A stretch of 64,000 nt of DNA, from NCBI GenBank assembly GCA_963556145.1, contig OY744467.1, forward strand, positions 5,270,001-5,334,000, in the 5' to 3' direction. A program made the position numbers and the translations under genes. The notes under the pieces are model-generated. The model ran no database searches and was not told where the DNA came from. It saw only the letters and a list, made by a program, of their open reading frames with translations. Of this stretch, positions 1 to 11,110 are shown in pieces. The number at the start of each line of letters is the position of its first letter. Positions within the stretch are counted from its first letter, which is position 1. This DNA comes from Hygrocybe punicea (Eukaryota > Basidiomycota > Agaricomycetes > Agaricales > Hygrophoraceae).

Positions 1-2
1 GC

Positions 3-374
3 TGGGAGTGGCGGGCAGAGGACTGGCTACCACACTACATATATCCCGAGGTCACGAGCATTTCCACAATCTGGGAGGAGTGGACCAATGGCGTCGATGG
101 CTATCTCTCGACATGCCAGCTCGAGGAGCGGTGGGGAGCAAAATGGAGGCAGAATCTTCCCAACCTGAAGACACCTCATGCCCGCCGCAAGAAGGTGATA
201 CAGCTGGTCCAGGAGCTGTCAAGCCGACACCGCTGGGACACCAAGCTTGCTCTCCGCTTCCTGCGTGAGAAGTATGAGCCCAACTTTTCTGCTCAGAAGT
301 TCTGTGAATACTTACAAAAGAAAAATGGGACAGGGTGGCAGGATGTAATGGCCGCCGCTGGAGCATACACTTAA
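3..374 (+). pseudogene. 3' end of a Crypton tyrosine-recombinase gene, GCR1_C-like domain (5' part outside window)
   Basis: An open frame runs from base 3 to a TAA at 372-374 with no start inside the window. It reads as the C-terminal DNA-binding domain of a Crypton recombinase: tryptophan-rich WEWRAEDW, then IWEEWTNGVDGYLS, LEERWGAKWR, a basic ARRKKVIQL, and the ending EKYEPNFSAQKFCEYLQKK. The same block closes the complete Crypton at 1869-4977 and the decayed copy at 36111-37073. This copy keeps its CpG codons (for example Arg-Arg-Lys-Lys where the decayed copy has Cys-Cys-Lys-Lys), so the visible part looks intact. Whether the full element works cannot be judged. GCR1_C assignment is from recognised pattern, not a search. 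Confidence 0.75.
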
Positions 375-830
375 GAAAAACATGCCTAACTAGCAAATTT
401 CTTCCTCTTAAGTATCGTATAATGAATACATATGGCATTCGAGAGTTAAAGCTTCTGAAGGATGAGTGTTGAAGAATTTATTGTAATTGTTCCTTAGGAG
501 AAGCCGTTCCTTCCATTTTTAAGCCACAGAAAGCTTTGCCCACCCAAAGCAATTCTTGTTTGTGTCCCACTCCCAGGTGATTGCATTTGCATTTACAGTG
601 AAATCCTCAATATACAGAGTTGAAGTCTCAAGGTAACCGGCCCATTTGCGCAAGCGTGAGAACATGCTTATGTCATCGGTAAACGGCAGTAAACCAGTGG
701 CCACCAGACCTTTTATACATAAGGTATACCCTGGGGTACCGGCTGGGCCTGGGCACCTCGATGGTGACCTTCGGCTAACAATAGAAGCGTCACCACCCCA
801 ATACACGGCCGTTGCCAGGCGGATTGCCTG
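375..830 (+). repeat. Crypton 3' flank, shared with the copy at 35760-36110
   Basis: The non-coding stretch after the Crypton stop codon is homologous, in reverse orientation, to about 35760-36110. Shared landmarks are the segments around 480-560 and 600-705, including a motif reading GGTGGCCACCAG. Homology starts directly after the stop codon in both copies and fades around 710-720, so this is probably element 3' DNA. No gene is seen in it. Confidence 0.6.
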
Positions 831-1520
831 AACGGGCACGGCTGGGCCCAAATTCCCAAAGATCAAGATCAGGATCTCTTGCCCGAAAGTTCGGCTCTCC
901 CCCCATCCAAACCTTCGTCTTGTTGTCAAACCTTCGTCTCGTTGTTGTTCCCTTCTCCCCCCAATCTCCCTTGTGCCTCTCCCTCACTCCCTGCTCGTCG
1001 CGAGCACTGGCTACTCCCCCCTCTGTACTTTACTTATCCCCATAATAGGTTTCCTTTCCCTCCCCTCTCCCATCCTCACCACTTTCCCGGTTTGGCCCCT
1101 TCTGAGCAAGGCACATTGCCCTCCCTCGCGCTATCACATTCCCACCACCTCTCTGTGCCCTTAATATCAAGCTAGAGTCCCCCCTCTAGCTCTTGGTGAG
1201 TCCCTACACTTTGCTTTTCCCCCTCGCTGCTGTGCTCATGTCTCTTTCACTCTCAGCCCTTCTTCCCCTTCCCTGCCTTGTTGCACCCTGTCATCTGAGC
1301 CAGCCCTTGGCCCCAAGCCATGCTCAAACCCCCTCCACCCTCACCAACATTCAAAACTTCCCTGAGCACGTCTGCATTCCGTTGAGGTAAGTTTTTCATT
1401 CAAATTTTTTATTTTTTATTTTTTATTTTATTTTTTATTTCATTTTTTCTTTCTTCCCTTCGCTGTTGGGGGAGGGTCTTTTGGATGATCCAGAGACCCT
1501 TCCTTTTTGTTCTTCCTGCC
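831..1520. other. Pyrimidine-rich region upstream of the Crypton
   Basis: C+T-rich DNA (especially 950-1390) and a T-rich run near 1400-1450. Short open frames here are low-complexity Pro/Ser/Leu strings with no recognisable domain. Pyrimidine-rich DNA of this kind is common in fungal promoters, so it may serve the Crypton gene at 1869. That is inference only. Confidence 0.3.
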
Positions 1521-1530
1521 TGGTTTGCTG

Positions 1531-1765
1531 GGAGGTGGTCGACCTTTTCGCCAACCACTTCGGTGGTCTTCGAGTGGAATAACTGTACCATCTCCGTGGT
1601 AGCAGATCGTTCATGGGGGTTTTTTTTGTTTAAAAAAAATTATATTTAATACAGGAGGTGGTCGACCTTTTCGCCAACCACTTCGGTGGTCTTCGAGCGG
1701 AATAACTGTATCATCTCCGTGGTAGCAGAGCGTTCACGGGCTTTTTTTTGTTTAAAAAAATTTTA
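1531..1765 (+). repeat. Tandem duplication, period 123 bp, upstream of the Crypton start
   Basis: A block of about 100 bp beginning GGAGGTGGTCGACC occurs at 1531 and again at 1654. Copies are nearly identical; differences include GAGTGG versus GAGCGG and a few bases around the poly-T run. Each copy carries the inverted pair CCACTTCGGTGG and ends in a T run followed by an A run. It lies about 100 bp before the Crypton ATG, so it may be a duplicated promoter or recombination site. Confidence 0.75.
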
Positions 1766-1868
1766 ATATGGGGGTTTTTCACCTTTCCTCCCCTTCTCTT
1801 CGCCTCTGTTTTGCTGACACACTCTCCTCACCCCCGGAACCCATTCCAGCACCCTAAAACGTGTCACC

Positions 1869-4800
1869 ATGTCCGAGAACATTGCCCCCGGCTTGGACCC
1901 CTCTCCACCCCCAATCAGCAAGCGTCACTGCCTCACTTCCCACCGTGAGGGTAGCCCCGATGGTGCCACCACTAAGGATCTTGCTTTTTTGTCAGGAGGG
2001 GCAGCAGAGGTTGCCCGTGGCGGCCAAACCTGCCCAGTGCCCTCCATTGTGGCCCTTCCCCGTTCTGGTGGGACTGTCGAATGTGCCTGCGAGGGTCAAA
2101 CCCCTCCCAAGCCTTTCAGCATGCCCCCGGGACCCCCCTCGACCGTTTCTGCTGGGATGCAGGCCGCTCTCGTCCAACTGGAGGTGGAGTCCCACGTGGT
2201 CCGGCAAAACCAGGCTCGGCTTGTCCAAGCAGACAAGCAGACGTCCAAAATGTACCAACGCCACTTGAAGAACTACGAGAAGTGGTGGGGCCAGTACCAG
2301 CACAGTCTAACCGCTGATGGCCATCACTCTGCGGTAATACCTGCCTTCCCGGTCACCCCGGCGAAGGTGGTGATGTTCCTTGAGCACGAGATAGGCTGTG
2401 AAAAGGTGCGTACCATGTCCTTGTCCCCCAAATCATATATGCTGATGGGGGGCTCCTGCCAGCGAAAGCATGGCAGCTCCGAGACGATTGCGGGATCCTC
2501 GGTCGGCAAGTCCCATGTTGCGCAGACGATCTCGGCCCTTGAATACTGGCGCTTCCAGCATCACCACCTCTACACACACATCCCAGAGGCACAGGCCTCG
2601 CTCCGTAACGACAACCGTATCCGCACCCTGGAGGCCTGTTCGAAGCATAATGAGCCGAGACGGATCGAGCAATCACAGGCACTGAAGGCTGCTGGGAGCT
2701 CTTCGGGTAGGTTTATTCTACCTTCCTCGTTCTCGGCTTAGCTCTTATCTCAATTATTTATTTCTATTACAGATGCGTATACCTCCGAGGAGCTCAAGCG
2801 CTGCTCTCTCTGGTGCCTCACACAGTTTTCAGGTCCACGTCAGGTCCTAGTCGGCATCCGTGACCGTGCAATGCTTCTGCTTTCTGCCACAACTGCATTC
2901 CGGGGGGAGAGCATTCGCATGCTCAAATGGTCTGACCTGTTCATGTCGGAGATTCCCATGGACGACGTCCACCTGGGTTACAAAGTGCCAGTAAGTGGCC
3001 AGCCTTCCTCTCGAGTGGGGTTGTTGCTGATATCAGTGGCCCCCCCCCCCCACCTGCCACTCCCCAGGTTCTTGCCGCCCTTGCAGACAATGCAAAGCAC
3101 AATCAACATGGCCGTGTTGATGAGCATGGGGCAATTAGACACCGATTGGTGGAGTTGTGCCCCATCGGTGCCATAGCACTCCTCTTTTTTGCCCACTTCA
3201 ATGCAAACTCGGCACCTGTGCCAGACTTTGAGCCCATATTTGGCCAGCCCAACTACGGCGAGTATGGCTATCGTCCCTGGTACGACAACTACCTCTTTTG
3301 GACCACATCGGTCACCAAGAAAATGACCTACGACAGTCAGTTCTGCGGCATTGTGGCTGACCCTCCATGCTAACCTTCGCACTTGCCTGCAGATCATCAC
3401 GAGCGTGTCACAAACATGCATAAAAAGAACTCTGTCTCCCTCACGAAGGTCACCCACGCTGGGCGGTTCTACACTGCCCTAACCGCTCGGGCCCATGGCG
3501 CATCGTCAACGGGAACAAAGGCCCTTGGTGGCTGGAATGAGAGTGGCTCTTTCCGAAATGTCTATGACTGTGCCCTCCCAGTCGATGCTGTCCTTGCTGC
3601 TGCAATGTTCAATGGACGCAAGCCTGAGATGTACAGCCTGCCCAGAGAATCAATTGGTAGGTAAAAGCTTGCCCCCTCTCTGTTGTGCCCAACTCCCCCA
3701 TCTCACCAACTGAGTCACGCACAGAACCGCCTTCTGAGCTCCTTGCCACTGTGTTTCCTTGGGTCGAAGCCCAAGAGGTGGCACTTGAAACCCGGGCTGC
3801 TGCTGATGCCCAAGGCCGTGACATAGCCCTAAAGCAATTTCTTCGGGTGCTCAGGTGGCTCCGGGTTGTGCTCCTTCAAGATGCCGCTGTGCTGTTCTTC
3901 CATCATCCTACCTCCCCAATCTTTCGGTTTGAACCTTTCAACACATCTGCCTTTGCCACCTTTGCCACCAGCTCCACAGCCATTCTCACCAAAGCAGAGC
4001 GGGATGCTGCTCTTGCCTTTGATGCCCTCCCGGAGCACCTGGTCTGCAGCATCCGTGGCCTGGTGTCCGAAGTCACCCTTGCACAGGAGAAGGAGAGGGA
4101 GGAGAACCAACGGAGGTGGAGTCTCATGAGTGAGCAATACCAGCGGGTGGAGGGGATGCTTGGGGTTCTCCTCAGCTCCAGAGAATCACGCCGGGGAAAG
4201 AAGAACACGAAAGGTAGGGCGCCCACCTGCTGTCTGCACCCCCCTCTAATTGACTGAACTCACGCAGCTCCCAGTTTGCTGCCGCCACTGCCACCGCCAT
4301 CACCGCCAGCCATCCCCATGCTAAGCTCGGGCCCTATGGTCACCATCAGGTTCACCAGGCTGCCTCCCGCATCAGAGGTGATCTCGCCGCAGCCACATGC
4401 TGCTGGTGGGGACAGTCCACCTGTGGTGGTATCAGTTGGCCACCGGGAGAATCATCCACCACTCAGTGCACCAGAACCAGCCCTGGTTCCAGCTTTGGTC
4501 ACTGGAATGGCCCACTCCGCAGGTCATGTAGTGCCTGGTCAGCACCAGACTGCATGGATGGCTCTTCTGAACAAGTTTGGCACAGAGCGGGTCCTCAAGC
4601 ACCAGTGGGAATGGGTGGAGAGTGGTTACCTGCCGTACTATCGGTACCAGCCCATCAGTCAGGTCTCTGACATCTGGACTGAGTGGGCCGAAGGACTGAA
4701 TGGATTCTTGTCGGTGAGACAGCTTGTCGAGAACTGGGGGCCAAAATGGAGGCGAAACGAAGGTGGGCAGAAGACCGAAGGGGCACGTCGGAAAAAGGTC

Positions 4801-4977
4801 GTGGACCTGATCATGGAGCTTTCGGGGAGGCCACGGTGGAGCACGGCCCTGGCCCTCCGCTTCCTTGCAGAAAAGTACGAGCCCAAATTCAAAGCACGTA
4901 GCTTCTGCGACTACTTGCAGAAGAAAGGAGGTGTTGGTTACCAAGAGGTGGTTCGTATGGCACTGTCATATCCATAA
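1869..4977 (+). mobile_element. Complete Crypton-type tyrosine recombinase gene (6 exons)
   Basis: Likely moves the element by site-specific recombination. Exons read as 1869-2706, 2773-2990, 3068-3335, 3393-3656, 3725-4213 and 4268-4977, all with GT...AG introns and compatible phases, giving 928 residues with no internal stop. Exon 1 holds a core-binding-like region (SKMYQRHLKNYEKWWGQYQ, then TPAKVVMFLEHEI). Exons 2-4 hold the catalytic part: first Arg in TTAFRGESIRMLKW, His and second Arg in THAGRFY, and the Tyr nucleophile in FRNVYD. Exon 6 begins with a proline-rich linker and ends in a GCR1_C-like DNA-binding domain (WEWVESGYLPYYR ... FCDYLQKK). The N-terminal and catalytic parts resemble the Ndc10/CBF3-like domain recognised in fungal Cryptons. 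Cryptons lack inverted repeats, and none were found. Intact R-H-R-Y residues suggest it could be active. Confidence 0.85.
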
Positions 4978-5300
4978 TATTTATCAACTGTAGTACTGGT
5001 ATCACTAACTGAACAATGCCATATTTGCTGAACTTTGGCACACACACCCCCCTCCCTTAATGAGAAACTTTGCCCCCAGAATCAGAAGGACGTTACCCTA
5101 AATGAGGACATCACCCTAAACGAGAAGTGTATCGAGCAGATATACATGGGTCACCGGATCGATGTATCTGGGGCCAGGACGCCACGCGTGGGAAAGTTAC
5201 CGGGGGGTGACCTGGTGATCACCAAAGGGCCGGGGACATCTTCATAATATTGCTTGCAAAAAATCCTCATCCATCTCCTGTGTGGCCGACTTAGATTTAA
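4978..5300. other. Crypton 3' flank; no gene seen
   Basis: AT-rich sequence after the Crypton stop with a short internal repetition around 5060-5130 (variants of CCCTAAANGAGA). A 70-codon open frame here has no recognisable features. Element end not determined. Confidence 0.35.
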
Positions 5301-5315
5301 GGTGGGGTTGCCAGA

Positions 5316-5780
5316 CTAGCCAAAAGATGCAGGAAAAATGTGCAGACTTTTCTTGCCAATACCTCTGAGGTCTTTGCAGTCTTTCGTTGTACAACTTGTA
5401 CCACATTCATCCAAGGATCGATGAGAAGCTCCTGGAATTGGGTGAAATGAGGGTCTGAGGACTGCTTTCGATTGCAGCAGATATGAGGTACCCGATCTCG
5501 CGGTGAAAGGAGTAAGTTGGTGCGCTAACGTCCATGCAACAAGAATTGGATTACTTCGTTCAGCCCTGTCGCGATCAAAGAATAAAAAGGCGCCTAGTTG
5601 CTGCGATCGACGGCAGTGATCAGCCAGAGTCGTCGATATCGCGCTCTTGCCGGAACCTGCTGGTCCATGAAGCCACAGAGTCTTTTGTGACGACGTCGGA
5701 TCGGACGCCCAGTCAATGACCAAGGTTAACAAGTCAGACCTGGTATTTTCAAGGCATCCAGTGTGTCTCGAGCCATCCAT
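5316..5780 (-). pseudogene. NACHT-type NTPase relic
   Basis: On the minus strand the frame starting at 5780 reads CLENTRSDLL, then the Walker A motif LHGPAGSGKSAISTTLADHC, then LGAFLFFDRD and ILVAWTLAHQL. This is the usual order in fungal NACHT proteins of the NWD2 type, where a signature CLxGTR precedes the NACHT domain. Downstream the family reading continues only if the frame is changed twice: a REIGYLISAAIESS segment lies in a second frame and a FTQFQELLIDPW segment in a third. Nothing matching the Walker B region or a C-terminal repeat domain follows, so this is a truncated, frameshifted remnant. In intact relatives the protein is a STAND/NLR-like receptor. Confidence 0.7.
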
Positions 5781-5789
5781 GTTTGCAGG

Positions 5790-6690
5790 TTCAACCTTTT
5801 GAGAACGGTTTCTTTCGCTACGAAAATTATGCTGAGCGATAGCAAAATGTTGCTGAAAACCCTTACAACTATTGCTTAGAAGGTTGAATTCATTTATGCT
5901 GGTCTCTTACGACGTCGTTGAAGATTGCGTGACGCGCATCAGTGTTTTGAGCGTTCTGGAATAGCATGGTAGAGGAGCCGTCGTTGTCAGGAAAACAAAT
6001 CGCAACGATCACTGGCAGAACGAACCCACCGATACATCGTTGACCGCCTCCGGCCATAGACCCACGAAATTCCCTACCCAGCTCAAAACAGTTTTTCCTC
6101 GCGTGACATGCTTACATTGCTGTCCCCGTACTCTCCCGCCCGCCCAGCTTGTTACCAGGTACGCCCGTTGTGGTGAGAGATGACGTTATTCAGCTCGTTG
6201 GACACCCGCCCGATTGCGAGATGTATCCGATGGAATCGGGGCGATAAAACGTCGAGGAAATGACATTATCCATCCTTCACAAAATCGCCAAGGTGATGAC
6301 GAACAACTTGTGAGAGAATAAATAGACTTACCCTCCGGTGTTCCCGATCCTGAAACAACCAATTGGTACCAAGCAACCGCCCGACAGTAAGCACACGAAA
6401 GGCTCTGGGATGGTGATCTACAGGAACATTGACAAAGTAAATATATAGCAGCTGAGATATTGGTTGTAAACCTTTGGACACACCAGCACCTAGCTTCAAC
6501 AGCCGCATGGCGGTAACCCCAAAGATTTGTCCGAACAAGACGTGTGAGCATTTAGAGCGGCTCTAGCCGCTGTACAGTGACCTCCCTGTGTTCATTAACT
6601 CCGATCCCCCATAAGTTTGCCAGAAAATAAAAACCCGTCATCCAATACTCGCTTGAACCACCAATTTTCCTCCCTTACCACCATCATCCA
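5790..6690. promoter_or_regulatory. Upstream region of ATP-citrate lyase
   Basis: About 900 bp between the NACHT relic and the ATP-citrate lyase start. Minus-strand open frames at 6186-6551 show no domain and overlap each other. No clear TATA box was seen. It is presumed to hold the promoter; nothing specific can be supported. Confidence 0.35.
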
Positions 6691-9600
6691 ATGTCTGCAA
6701 AAGGTATCACAATTCTACTCATCAAGTCCTCTCATCGTTAACAATAATTTGTCTCCCATAGCTATACGCGAATACGATGCCAAGCTCCTCCTTGCCTACT
6801 GGCTTGAACGAGCACCACTAATCGACCCCTCCCTCCAGCTCAACACCAACACCCACTATCCGTCAGTCAAAGTCGCCCAGATCCTCTGGGATCCAGCCAC
6901 CGACACCATCACCCCGGAGTCAAAGCTGCCGGGCTGGGTGTCCACAACTAAACTCGTCGCCAAACCCGATCAGCTCATAAAGAGGAGGGGAAAGGCCGGT
7001 CTGCTAGCCCTGAACAAGGACTGGGACCAGGCGAAAACCTGGATTACCGAGAGGGCAGGCAAGCCCCAAAAAGTTGGTGCACGTGATCGTGATGCAAGAG
7101 CACTACTGAACTCCATCCCAGGTTGAATCCGTCACCGGCCAACTCACTTCATTCATTGTCGAGCCCTTCCTTCCCCACGCGTCCAACACAGAATACTACA
7201 TTTGCATCACCCCCTCTCGCGAGGGTGACAACATCCTCTTCACCCATGAAGGAGGCGTTGACATCGGCAACGTCGATGCTAAAGCTTGCACCCTATTTCT
7301 CCCCATCGGGGAACCCTTTCCCTCACGCGCAACCATCGTAACTTCCCTCCTGTCTGCCGTGCCGCCCGCGAAGCAGGACACCCTCGTCGACTTTATCATC
7401 CGCCTTTACTCCGTCTATGTCCACTTGCACTTTGCCTATCTTGAGATCAACCCCCTCGTTTGTCTCGATGGCGAGAACGGTGCTCCTCCCACCGTGCACT
7501 ACCTTGATATGGCAGCAAAGTTGGACCAAACCGCCGAAAGCATCTGCGGTGACAAGTGGGCCATTGCGAGGGACTTGACTCAAGACGAGCCTGCGGCCGC
7601 ACCCACGAGAAAGTCGAGCAAGGTCAACACCGACCGTGGTCCTCCAATGGTATATTTCCCCCCCCCTTTGCTCTTCACCTGTCCTAGATTCACCAATTTA
7701 ATCCTTCAGGTCTGGCCCGCGCCATTCGGTCGTTCCCTGACCAAAGAAGAGGCCTATATCCAAAAATTGGACGCCTCCACTGGCGCCTCCCTCAAGCTCA
7801 CAGTCATGAATCCTGAAGGCCGCATCTGGACCATGGTTGCAGGCGGCGGTGCTTCTGTCGTGTACTCTGACGCCATTGCTGCCCATGGCTTCGCGCACGA
7901 GTTAGCCAACTACGGTGAGTACTCGGGTGCCCCGTCAGAGGCCCAGACCTACGAGTATTCCAAGACAATCCGTGCGTTTTCTTTCTCCTGCGTCATTCAT
8001 ACGCATCCAGCTGATTGCGAGTGGGTGCAGTCGATCTGATTACGCGTGGGACGCCTCGCCCGGACGGCAAAATTCTGATCATCGCTGGCGGCATCGCCAA
8101 CTTCACGAATGTCGCTGCCACGTTCAAAGGCATCATCCGCGCACTCAAGGAGTTCAAAGCGGCACTCATCGCGCATGACGTAAGGATTTTCGTCCGGCGT
8201 GGCGGCCCCAATTACCAGGAGGCCCTCAAGGCAATGCGTCTCCTCGGCGAGAGCCTTGGCGTCCCGATCAAGGTATACGGCCCAGACACCCACATTACAG
8301 AGATCGTCCCGCTCGCGCTTGGCCTGCGCACGGGGTTGGATACGAAGAGCGCCCCGCAGACCGCGCCTGGAACACCGCCTCCGACAACGACAACGACAAC
8401 GACCAGCGCAATCGCGGAGGGCGTCGACAAAGGTGCAGGTGTAGGTGCTATCCACCCAGACGGGCAGCGCACGCAGGCGGAGGACCACATTGTGCGGTTC
8501 ACCCCTGCGAGTGGGAAGGCGCCCCAGCGTCCAGAATACCGCCCTTTTGACCAGAGCACGCGCTCATTTGTGTACGGCCTCCAGCCTCGTGCCATCCAGG
8601 GGATGCTCGACTTCGACTACTCGTGCGGGAGGGAGACCCCTTCCGTGGCCGCGATGATCTACCCATTTGGGGGGCACCACATTCAGAAGTTTTATTGGGG
8701 CACGAAGGAGACGCTTCTGCCTGTGTACACGTCCATTAAAGAGGCGATCGCGAAGCACCCGGATGTGGACGTCGTCGTCAATTTTGCCAGCAGCAGAAGC
8801 GTATATTCCAGTACGCTCGAGTGTATGGAGTATGCAGATCAGATTAGGGTAGTCGCGCTCATTGCTGAGGGTGTGCCTGAGAGACATGCGAGGGATTTGT
8901 TGTGGAGGGCAGCCAAGAAGAACATCTTGGTCATCGGGCCCGCAACGGTGGGTGGAATCAAGCCAGGGTGTTTCAGGATTGGGAATTCAGGAGGGTGAGC
9001 GCAGGCATATATACGCCTGGTTGTGCAAGGTCATTCACCACTTGATTCCAGGATGATGGACAACATCATTGCCTCAAAACTTTATCGTGCAGGCTCTGTC
9101 GGCTACGTCTCCAAGTCCGGTGGCATGTCGAACGAGCTGAACAACATCATTTCCCTCGTGACCAATGGCACGTACGAGGGCATCGCTATCGGTGGAGATC
9201 GCTACCCGGGATCGACCTTCATTGACCACCTCCTGCGGTACGAGAAGGATCCGGACTGCAAGATGCTCGTGCTCCTTGGGGAGGTCGGTGGGATCGAGGA
9301 GTACCGCGTGATTGACGCCGTCAAGAACGGTGTCATTCGTAAGCCCATTGTTGCGTGGTCGATCGGTACCTGTGCCAAGATGTTCGCGACCGAAGTGCAG
9401 TTTGGGCATGCTGGAAGCATGGCGAACTCAGATATGGAGACGGCGGATGCAAAGAACAAGGCGATGAGGGATGCGGGGATCATCGTGCCCGAGACATTTG
9501 AGGAGCTGCCGAGGGTTTTGAAGGAGACGTATGAGAAGCTCGTCGCAAACGGGACCATCAAGCCCAAGCCAGAGAGGGATCCCCCTGTCATTCCGATGGA

Positions 9601-10824
9601 TTACAAGTGGGCTCAGGTAGGCGTTGTCTGATCCCCACCCCATTTCTATTGTTCTTTTTTCTTTCTAGCTTTCACGAGGCACTGATGCTGCTGTGATTTA
9701 GGAACTTGGACTTATTCGCAAACCCGCTGCGATCATTTCGACGATTTCTGACGAGCGTGGACAGGAGCTTCTGTATGCCGGTATGCGCATCTCGGACGTG
9801 TTCAAGGAGGAAATCGGGCTTGGCGGTGTCGTGAGTCTGCTGTGGTTCAAGCGGAGGATGCCGCCTTGGGCTACCAAATTCATCGAGATGGTGCTTATGC
9901 TCACCGCCGATCACGGACCTGCCGTATCTGGGTGCGTTCCTGTATCTCGTTTTCGAAAAAAAAACTAGCTCACCTGTTTTTGTTATCTCGTCTTTTGCGT
10001 TATGGGGTGCGGTGGCCGGCAGAGCGATGAATACGATTGTCGCGTCTCGTGCTGGAAAAGACTTGATCTCGTCGCTTTGCTCGGGTCTGTTGACAATTGG
10101 GAGCAGGTTCGGTGGTGCAATTGACGAGGCTGCCGCAATGTTCTCTGGCGCCCGGGATACGGGACTCACGCCGAGAGAGTTCGTCGACCAGTCAAGGAAA
10201 CAAAACAAGCTCAGTACGTTTTGCAATGCTCATCTGCAAGCATATATCATAAATGCGCCTTTGTAGTCTCCGGGATTGGGCACAAGATCAAAAGCGTGAA
10301 CAACCCTGATCACCGGGTGGAGCTCGTCAAGGAGTACGTGACGAAACACTTCCCGAGCCATAGCCTTCTGGATTACGCACTGAGCGTCGAGAAGGTGACG
10401 ACGGCAAAGAAGGACACTGTGAGTTCCTCATTTCTGTTGTAAAGCCTTTGTTTTTTTTGACAGACGTGGGTGGGTGCAGCTCATCCTCAACGTTGACGGA
10501 TGCATTGCCGTCTGCTTCGTCGACCTGCTCCGGGACAGCGGTGCATTCACGTCAGAAGAGGCAGATGAGTACATCAAGGTCTGTCACTTTCTTCTGACCT
10601 TTGTCATCAATCATTACAAGCCGACGGACCTTCTCAAATGTTTGATCCCTTCGCAGATTGGCACGCTGAATGGACTATTCGTCCTGGGTCGCAGCATTGG
10701 ATTCATCGGGCACCATCTGGATCAGAACCGGCTCCGCGCACCACTGTATCGTCACCCTGCTGATGACATCTTCATCAACATGGCTGACCTTGCGCAGCCC
10801 CGTGTGTTGGGGAAGATGACTTAG
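6691..10824 (+). CDS. ATP-citrate lyase, single-polypeptide form
   Basis: Cytosolic enzyme making acetyl-CoA and oxaloacetate from citrate, CoA and ATP; it supplies acetyl-CoA for lipid synthesis and acetylation. Eleven exons fit in frame: 6691-6703, 6762-7072, 7122-7649, 7710-7971, 8031-8994, 9052-9616, 9702-9931, 10023-10213, 10267-10418, 10480-10578 and 10657-10824, giving 1160 residues (human about 1100). The tiny first exon encodes MSAK and splices into [16 protein letters not shown], the standard start. The N-terminal ATP-grasp/citrate-binding half ([17 protein letters not shown]) is joined to the CoA-ligase/citrate-synthase-like half ([17 protein letters not shown]; final YRHPADD). The phosphohistidine lies in [12 protein letters not shown], His at about residue 812. 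A linker near residues 485-500 contains a run of Thr. Ascomycetes usually split this enzyme over two genes. The next gene (11111-12742) is convergent. Confidence 0.96.
8370..8410 (+). repeat. ACN repeat encoding a poly-threonine linker inside ATP-citrate lyase
   Basis: A short run of ACA/ACG codons inside exon 5 encodes [12 protein letters not shown] between the ATP-grasp/citrate-binding part and the central region. It lies where animal enzymes also have a variable, regulated linker. It keeps the frame open, so it reads as length-variable coding sequence and not a break. Confidence 0.7.
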
Positions 10825-11110
10825 AAATCGGAGCAGGTTTTGGCCGCAAATGTTATGCGCCTGCAAATGCTTTGTACAATATATACGCTCTTCGGCTTCA
10901 AATTTTAATATTGTTGCAATAATGATCGATTTGGTCGACTGCCAGCTCTTATTTACAAAGGGTACAGTAATTGACGACTTGAGTCTAAGTTATTTGACTA
11001 TATCCGATCTCCATAGGTGTACATACATTTCTAATTCTATGCTAACAATACACAGAAAAGTCTAGATACCAAAACCAGTTGACGAACCATTTCTATCCAT
11101 GCCATCCATC
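10825..11110. other. Short convergent intergenic region
   Basis: 286 bp between the stop codon of ATP-citrate lyase and the stop codon of the minus-strand membrane protein gene. AT-rich; presumably holds both 3' ends and polyadenylation sites. No gene seen. Confidence 0.4.

Noticed and set aside
6186..6551. Overlapping minus-strand frames upstream of ATP-citrate lyase
   Set aside because: Two overlapping frames with no motif, no splice structure and no recognisable family.
7993..8595. Minus-strand frames of 72-163 codons across ATP-citrate lyase exon 5
   Set aside because: Antisense shadows of a confidently assigned exon.
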